Positions 59,646 to 64,000 of a DNA stretch of 64,000 nt are shown in pieces. The translations under genes were made by a program, and so were the position numbers. The stretch is from NCBI RefSeq assembly GCF_009834875.1, contig NZ_WVHT01000006.1, positions 1 to 64,000 of the forward strand. Reading direction: 5' to 3'. The notes under the pieces were generated by a model. That model had not been told where the DNA came from. It saw nothing but the letters and a program-made list of their open reading frames with translations, and did not search any database. The DNA is from Hufsiella arboris. Lineage in GTDB: Bacteria > Bacteroidota > Bacteroidia > Sphingobacteriales > Sphingobacteriaceae. Position 1 is the first letter of the stretch. The number at the start of each line of letters is the position of its first letter.

Positions 59646-60881
59646 ATGACTATTAAAAATCTATTAAATGTTGCCCTGATCACGGGCGTGGCCGTTGGAA
59701 CGGTTTCTTGCAAAAAAGACAGCGATAACGATACAACTCCGCCTGCAGGACAGAAAGTCTATGCGCTTGGTATCGGAGTGACGACTACCACGGCGACAAC
59801 CAACTATGTCGTGCAGACAAGCGACCTTATGAGCGGAACTGTTTCGCTGGCAGGTAATGGTTTGCTGCAGGACGGATACCGCGATTATGCATATGCAGGC
59901 TCAAAGTTCTTTAGTATCGGCGGTCTCGGCATTACAGATGTGAATACACTGAGCCTCAACGCGTCAGACAAGTTAACCACCCAAACCGGTCTTACTTTCG
60001 AATTGCAAAACAATGAACTGATTGATATCGACGGAACAGGAAAAACGATGGTTGGCGCGTCTTTACCTACCGGTCCTACCGTTGGTTTAAATGCGAAATT
60101 CTACACAGTAGACGTTGCTTCGAATACCGTTGCAAACAAAGTTGATGTACCGATGAACAATATACACCCCAGCAGTGAGGACTGGCTGTTCCATACCGGC
60201 ATGCAGGTGCGCGGAAATCAAATGTTCCAAACATTTTATCCTGTAAACGCTGCGACCTACGAAACTAAAAACACCGATTACAATTATGTGGCTATCTACA
60301 GTTACCCGGGTTTTGTTCTTCAAAAAGTCATCAAGGATTCGCGTACAGGGCCTTCAGGCGCATTCAACACCAGGTCGGGTTTGTTTAAAACTGAAAGCGG
60401 CGATCTTTATGCCGTATCCAACAGCAGTTTTTCTAACGGATACAGCCAGTCAACTAAGCCGGCCGGTATTCTTAAAATTGCTTCAGGAGCTACAGAATTT
60501 GATGCCAATTATTTCTTTAATACCGATGCTGCTGCCAACGGCGGTAAAATCGCCCACGCGATTTATATCGGTAACGGAAAACTATTTGCTGAGATCACTA
60601 CGAAAGTTCCGACAGCAGCCGACAGATGGAGCGATGCAAATCTGAGACTGGCCATTGTGGACCTGAATGCCAAAACTGTTACACCGGTAACGAACTCACC
60701 TGTGTTTAGCGGAAACGGCGGCAGAAGTTTTGCAGCCACAACAGACGAGGGTAAAGTATACTGCGCTATAACAGTTGCCGGAGTAATGAATATCTACCAA
60801 ACAGATATAGCTACTGCAACCGCTACAAAAGGCGCTACCATAGAGGGAACTTTCCTGGGTGGCATCGCAAGATTAAAATAA
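59646..60881 (+). CDS. DUF4374 lipoprotein
   Basis: A 411-residue protein with a lipoprotein signal (NLLNVALITGVAVGTVSC, Cys at 22) followed by the charged KKDSDNDTTP linker typical of surface export. The body is beta-propeller-like: KVYALGIGVTTTT, YVVQTSDLMSGTVSLAGNGLLQDGYRDYAYAGSKFFSIGG, GTGKTMVGASLP, and AIVDLNAKTVTPVTNSPVFSGNGGRSFAATTDEGKVYCAITV. DUF4374 proteins accompany TonB receptors for iron complexes in Bacteroidota. As the partner of the gene at 57237, it is inferred to be the surface lid or substrate-binding lipoprotein. Confidence 0.87.
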   Translation: MTIKNLLNVALITGVAVGTVSCKKDSDNDTTPPAGQKVYALGIGVTTTTATTNYVVQTSDLMSGTVSLAGNGLLQDGYRDYAYAGSKFFSIGGLGITDVNTLSLNASDKLTTQTGLTFELQNNELIDIDGTGKTMVGASLPTGPTVGLNAKFYTVDVASNTVANKVDVPMNNIHPSSEDWLFHTGMQVRGNQMFQTFYPVNAATYETKNTDYNYVAIYSYPGFVLQKVIKDSRTGPSGAFNTRSGLFKTESGDLYAVSNSSFSNGYSQSTKPAGILKIASGATEFDANYFFNTDAAANGGKIAHAIYIGNGKLFAEITTKVPTAADRWSDANLRLAIVDLNAKTVTPVTNSPVFSGNGGRSFAATTDEGKVYCAITVAGVMNIYQTDIATATATKGATIEGTFLGGIARLK

Positions 60882-60903
60882 CGGAATAAAAATTCTTTAA
60901 AAC

Positions 60904-60942
60904 AAAGCCTGATGAATCGATCTTCATCAGGCTTTTCTCTTT
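60904..60942 (+). terminator. Strong intrinsic terminator after the DUF4374 gene
   Basis: AAAGCCTGATGAA (60904-60916), loop TCGATC, TTCATCAGGCTTT (60923-60935), then TCTCTTT. A perfect 13 bp stem with a T-rich tail. It ends the TonB receptor/DUF4374 unit. Confidence 0.9.
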
Positions 60943-61054
60943 ATAAATAAGTTGTCGCACTAGTATCGGTCACCTGCGGAAACGCACTTACCGATATCCA
61001 GTAAAAAAAAAGAACCAGCCGGCTGCGTTTAGAAAGTATAAACGAACCCCTCCT

Positions 61055-64000
61055 TTATTTTGTATGCTCGTCTTTCACCGGTTGTATTTGAAATTGGTGA
61101 TTGCGATAAAACACCCGCATCATACTGGGCAGTACGATCAGCAGCAAAGGTAAAGCAGCTATAAAGCCGCCGATCACCGTAATTGCCAGGGGCTGATGTA
61201 ACTGCGCTCCCGCCCCGATTCCCAGAGCCAAAGGCATAAGGGCAGTGATAGCACCGAGGGCCGTCATTAATTTCGGGCGAAGGCGAGTTGATATTGAATA
61301 AATGATCGCGTCGTCAACAGGGCTTGTTTTTGCGCTTTCCCTAAACTGCCAGAACGTAAAAATCGCATTCTCCCCAATGATTCCAACGATCATAATCAGT
61401 CCCGTGTAGCTGCCGACGTTCAGCGGCGTGCCTGTAACAAATAATGCCAGTAAACTTCCACCGATTCCCAGCACAGCTACAACCAGGATCAGCAATGCAA
61501 TACGGAATTGTTTGAACAGGAAAAGAATCACCCCGAAAACCAATAAACTTGCCGTTACCAGGATCATTAAAAGTTCCTTAAAAGATTGCTGCTGCTCGGC
61601 ATAGGCACCGCCATATTCCACGTGATAACCTGGCGGGAGATTCACTTTCTCTGCGATTCCTTGTTTTATCGCCCGGATAACGCTTCCCAGGTCACCGTTG
61701 TCAAGCCGGGCACTGACCACTCCCATCGCCTGCAGATTTTCACGTTCAACTTCCGCATTACCCTGCCGGAGTTCTACCTTAGCCAGCTGAGTGATTGGAA
61801 TTAAGCGGCCATCCGGTAAAAATATCGTTAACCGTTTTATTCCGGCAACGTCCTGAACGCGGCTGTCCGGATAAACCATTCGTATGGGAGACAACTGCTC
61901 CTTCTCGAACAGGTTGCCGACCAGGTTCCCTTCCAGGGCCGACTGTACCTGCACCTGCAATGCTGCCGGAGTCAAATTGTACTGAGCAAGCCTGGCGTAA
62001 TCGGGCAATATGTCTGCCGCCGGACCTGCAATAACGATCCCGTCAAACACGTCAGCCGTTCCTTTAACTTCGGTAACAACACCGGCAACCTGTTTAGACA
62101 GCTGATGTAGCCTGGCCTGGTCATTGCCGAAAATCTTGATCTCGATGGGCTGTGTAGAAGTCATTAAATCACCGAGCATGTCCCCGATTACCTGTCCGAA
62201 GTCGACCCGTAAAGCAGGCTGAGTCTCCTCAATATGCGTTCGCAAATCACTGATCACCTCTTCTGAAGTTTTAGCATGGCTTTTTTTTAGCTGTATCAGG
62301 TAGTCACCCGTATTCGGCTCGGTGATAAAAAACCCCATCTGCGTACCCGTGCGCCTCGAATAAGCCTCTACATCGGGTTCCCTGATAATCACCTTCTCAA
62401 TCTGCCGTAACATATGGTCTGTCTCTTCCAGCGAAGTTCCGGGAGGAGATGTGTAATCCAGGACGATACTTCCTTCATCCATATCCGGTAAAAATCCAGT
62501 TTGCAACCTAGGCGGGACAAGAACGATCACCAGGATAAGCAATACGATCAAAGCCATGCTGACTGCTGGCCGCAAAATAAAAAATGACACCCAGCTTTGT
62601 CTTTTTACACCGTAAGCATCCTCTTTTTTCGGGATATTGCTTGCTTCTCCATTTTTAGTTAACAGCAGGTAAATAACGGGCAGCCCAATCCAGGTTACAA
62701 AAAAGGAACATACCAGGGTGATAATCATCGTATCGGTCATCACCTTGAAATAGGCTCCCGCCACACCTGTCATGAGCAAAAAAGGGATAAATATCACGAC
62801 CGTACTGACCGAAGAACCGACCATTGCCGGAAAAAGATAATTAACAGCTTTCTCAAGCAGCGTCAATGTCGGCTCTTCTGGATGTTCCTCATGCGTCCGG
62901 TGGATTTGTTCGACGACAACGATTGCATCATCGATAATCAACCCGATAGCCGCAGCAATCGCACCAAGTGTCATAATATTGAAGGTATAACCTCCGGCGT
63001 ACAATACGACCATCGTCAGCCCGAGGGTTATAGGAATCGTGATCAGGATAGTGGCGCTCGCTTTAAAAGACCGTAAAAAGATAATGGCAACAATGATGGC
63101 CAGCGCCAGTCCAATCCATAAACTATCGCTCACGCTTTTTACCGATTCATTGACAAAGTCTGCCTGCACATAATACGGTTTGATAGAAACGCCTTTAGGC
63201 AATATTTTTCGCAGCTCGGCAACTTTGGCTGACATAGCGGCGGAGACGTCAACCAGGTTTGAATTAGGTTGTTTGATCACGGCAATCAGTACTCCCTCGT
63301 GCCCGTTAGCATTGATCTTCGTGTATTCAACACCGGGATTTATCTGTACCGTAGCAACGTCTTTTACCTGAACCACACGCTTACGGTTGTTACTGATTAC
63401 TAAGTCCCGGAGCTGTTCGCTGCTGTTCACGCTAGCATCGGTCACCGTTAAATACAGCATTTTGTAATCAGACAGGTAGCCGTTCGATTTGATAAACGCT
63501 GTCTGGAGGAGCGTGTTGGTGATCATATCAGGCGTCAGACCAAGCGCACTCATTTTCTGGCGATTTAAAATCAACCAGTATTCCTTCGTTTTACCGCCGA
63601 TTACCCGTATTTCCGAAACACCGTCCACCTGCGAAAGAAACGGCTTTACGGTATAGGTTGCCAACTGTTTAAGTTCGATTGGCGACAGATCATGACTTTC
63701 CAACGTGTAACCACTAACGGGTAATATCGACGGATTCATTTTTTCAACCGTGACGTTTGTTTCCGGCGGCAAATCATTCTTTATCTGTGCGATCTTCGAT
63801 TCTATTCGTTGCTGACTCAGGTCGATGTTAGCGTCCCAGTTCATAAAAGCCGAAATTTCGCAGCTTCCCCGGCTGGTCGTACTACGGACATAACTTAGAT
63901 CGGGAACCTGCTTAACGGCGTTTTCCAGCGGCTTTGTGACCGTCACCATCATTTTGTTGATCGGCTGTAAACCGGCGTCGGCGATGATCTTTATTTTGGG
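61055..64000 (-). CDS. RND-family efflux pump permease (5' end outside window)
   Basis: At least 981 residues of an inner-membrane RND transporter; the frame continues to the window edge (PKIKIIADAGLQPINK precedes the first Met), so about 40-60 N-terminal residues with the first helix are missing. Visible: the porter region SCEISAFMNWDANIDLSQQRIESKIAQIKNDLPPE; helix 4 with the proton-relay motif AIGLIIDDAIVVVEQI; GSSVSTVVIFIPFLLMTGVAG; the second periplasmic half; and the C-terminal helices (YTGLIMIVGIIGENAIFTFWQF, RLRPKLMTALGAITALMPLALG). It exports drugs or metals using the proton gradient with a fusion protein and outer-membrane channel. Substrate class (HAE1 or heavy metal) is not resolved from this part. 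Confidence 0.9.
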   Translation of the reverse strand, partial: PKIKIIADAGLQPINKMMVTVTKPLENAVKQVPDLSYVRSTTSRGSCEISAFMNWDANIDLSQQRIESKIAQIKNDLPPETNVTVEKMNPSILPVSGYTLESHDLSPIELKQLATYTVKPFLSQVDGVSEIRVIGGKTKEYWLILNRQKMSALGLTPDMITNTLLQTAFIKSNGYLSDYKMLYLTVTDASVNSSEQLRDLVISNNRKRVVQVKDVATVQINPGVEYTKINANGHEGVLIAVIKQPNSNLVDVSAAMSAKVAELRKILPKGVSIKPYYVQADFVNESVKSVSDSLWIGLALAIIVAIIFLRSFKASATILITIPITLGLTMVVLYAGGYTFNIMTLGAIAAAIGLIIDDAIVVVEQIHRTHEEHPEEPTLTLLEKAVNYLFPAMVGSSVSTVVIFIPFLLMTGVAGAYFKVMTDTMIITLVCSFFVTWIGLPVIYLLLTKNGEASNIPKKEDAYGVKRQSWVSFFILRPAVSMALIVLLILVIVLVPPRLQTGFLPDMDEGSIVLDYTSPPGTSLEETDHMLRQIEKVIIREPDVEAYSRRTGTQMGFFITEPNTGDYLIQLKKSHAKTSEEVISDLRTHIEETQPALRVDFGQVIGDMLGDLMTSTQPIEIKIFGNDQARLHQLSKQVAGVVTEVKGTADVFDGIVIAGPAADILPDYARLAQYNLTPAALQVQVQSALEGNLVGNLFEKEQLSPIRMVYPDSRVQDVAGIKRLTIFLPDGRLIPITQLAKVELRQGNAEVERENLQAMGVVSARLDNGDLGSVIRAIKQGIAEKVNLPPGYHVEYGGAYAEQQQSFKELLMILVTASLLVFGVILFLFKQFRIALLILVVAVLGIGGSLLALFVTGTPLNVGSYTGLIMIVGIIGENAIFTFWQFRESAKTSPVDDAIIYSISTRLRPKLMTALGAITALMPLALGIGAGAQLHQPLAITVIGGFIAALPLLLIVLPSMMRVFYRNHQFQIQPVKDEHTK

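Overview
The window reads as a chromosomal segment of a Bacteroidota organism, most likely family Sphingobacteriaceae and Mucilaginibacter-like. The signs are TTTG-N18/19-TAnnTTTG promoters, two long double-MacB/FtsX permeases, an outer-membrane cobalamin locus with a BtuG-like lipoprotein, a DUF4374 lipoprotein beside a TonB-dependent receptor, and AraC regulators with membrane-embedded N-termini. No rRNA, tRNA or CRISPR array was seen. The genus is inferred from gene content only.

Layout. 1-7.7 kb: a luciferase-like oxidoreductase, a small operon (RibD/DHFR-like reductase, retropepsin-like protease, DUF4440 protein), a multi-PAS histidine kinase, and decayed partial copies of the oxidoreductase. 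8.2-14.2 kb: a compact, visibly GC-richer four-gene operon (MBL-fold hydrolase, trypsin-like protease, middle component, Rad50/SMC-like ABC ATPase) that looks like an ABC-three-component / Lamassu-type anti-phage system. 14.6-21.9 kb: a 1.2 kb direct repeat carrying a 98-residue gene of unknown function, flanking a methyltransferase, a sulfatase and a sialate O-acetylesterase; a 144 bp MITE with target duplication lies inside. 22-25.5 kb: one reading frame that fuses a membrane AraC regulator to an FtsX permease. 25.5-29.7 kb: a repeat-rich stretch with hairpin-bounded elements, another AraC regulator and a RAYT transposase with inverted REP-like ends. 29.7-33.3 kb: three exported proteins ending in a penicillin-binding-protein-like serine hydrolase. 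33.4-39.5 kb: DinB and VOC proteins, an ECF sigma factor with two membrane partners, and a lipoprotein, separated by more repeats. 39.5-50.1 kb: a sugar MFS transporter, a second FtsX permease, a TMEM220 protein, an S33-type hydrolase, and a minus-strand cobalamin locus (BtuB-like receptor, BtuG-like lipoprotein, DUF6580 membrane protein, BtuF-like protein) under a cobalamin riboswitch. 50.2-64 kb: a sigma-54 response regulator, YjdM, a PIF1-like helicase, two tandem PAP2 phosphatases, a TonB receptor plus DUF4374 lipoprotein pair, and an RND efflux permease cut by the window edge.

Two things stand out. First, the defence-like operon has two hydrolases with recognisable catalytic residues in front of a Rad50-like sensor. 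Second, the intergenic DNA is dominated by a family of roughly 0.37-0.61 kb noncoding elements. Both ends carry a perfect or near-perfect hairpin next to a short inverted repeat, and the stem sequence differs from copy to copy while base pairing is kept. Several copies sit in arrays joined by a conserved spacer of about 70 bp. Truncated copies of the 3' ends of resident genes (oxidoreductase, AraC regulator, RAYT, MFS transporter) also lie in the intergenic regions.

Functions are assigned by reading motifs in the translated sequence; no database search was run.
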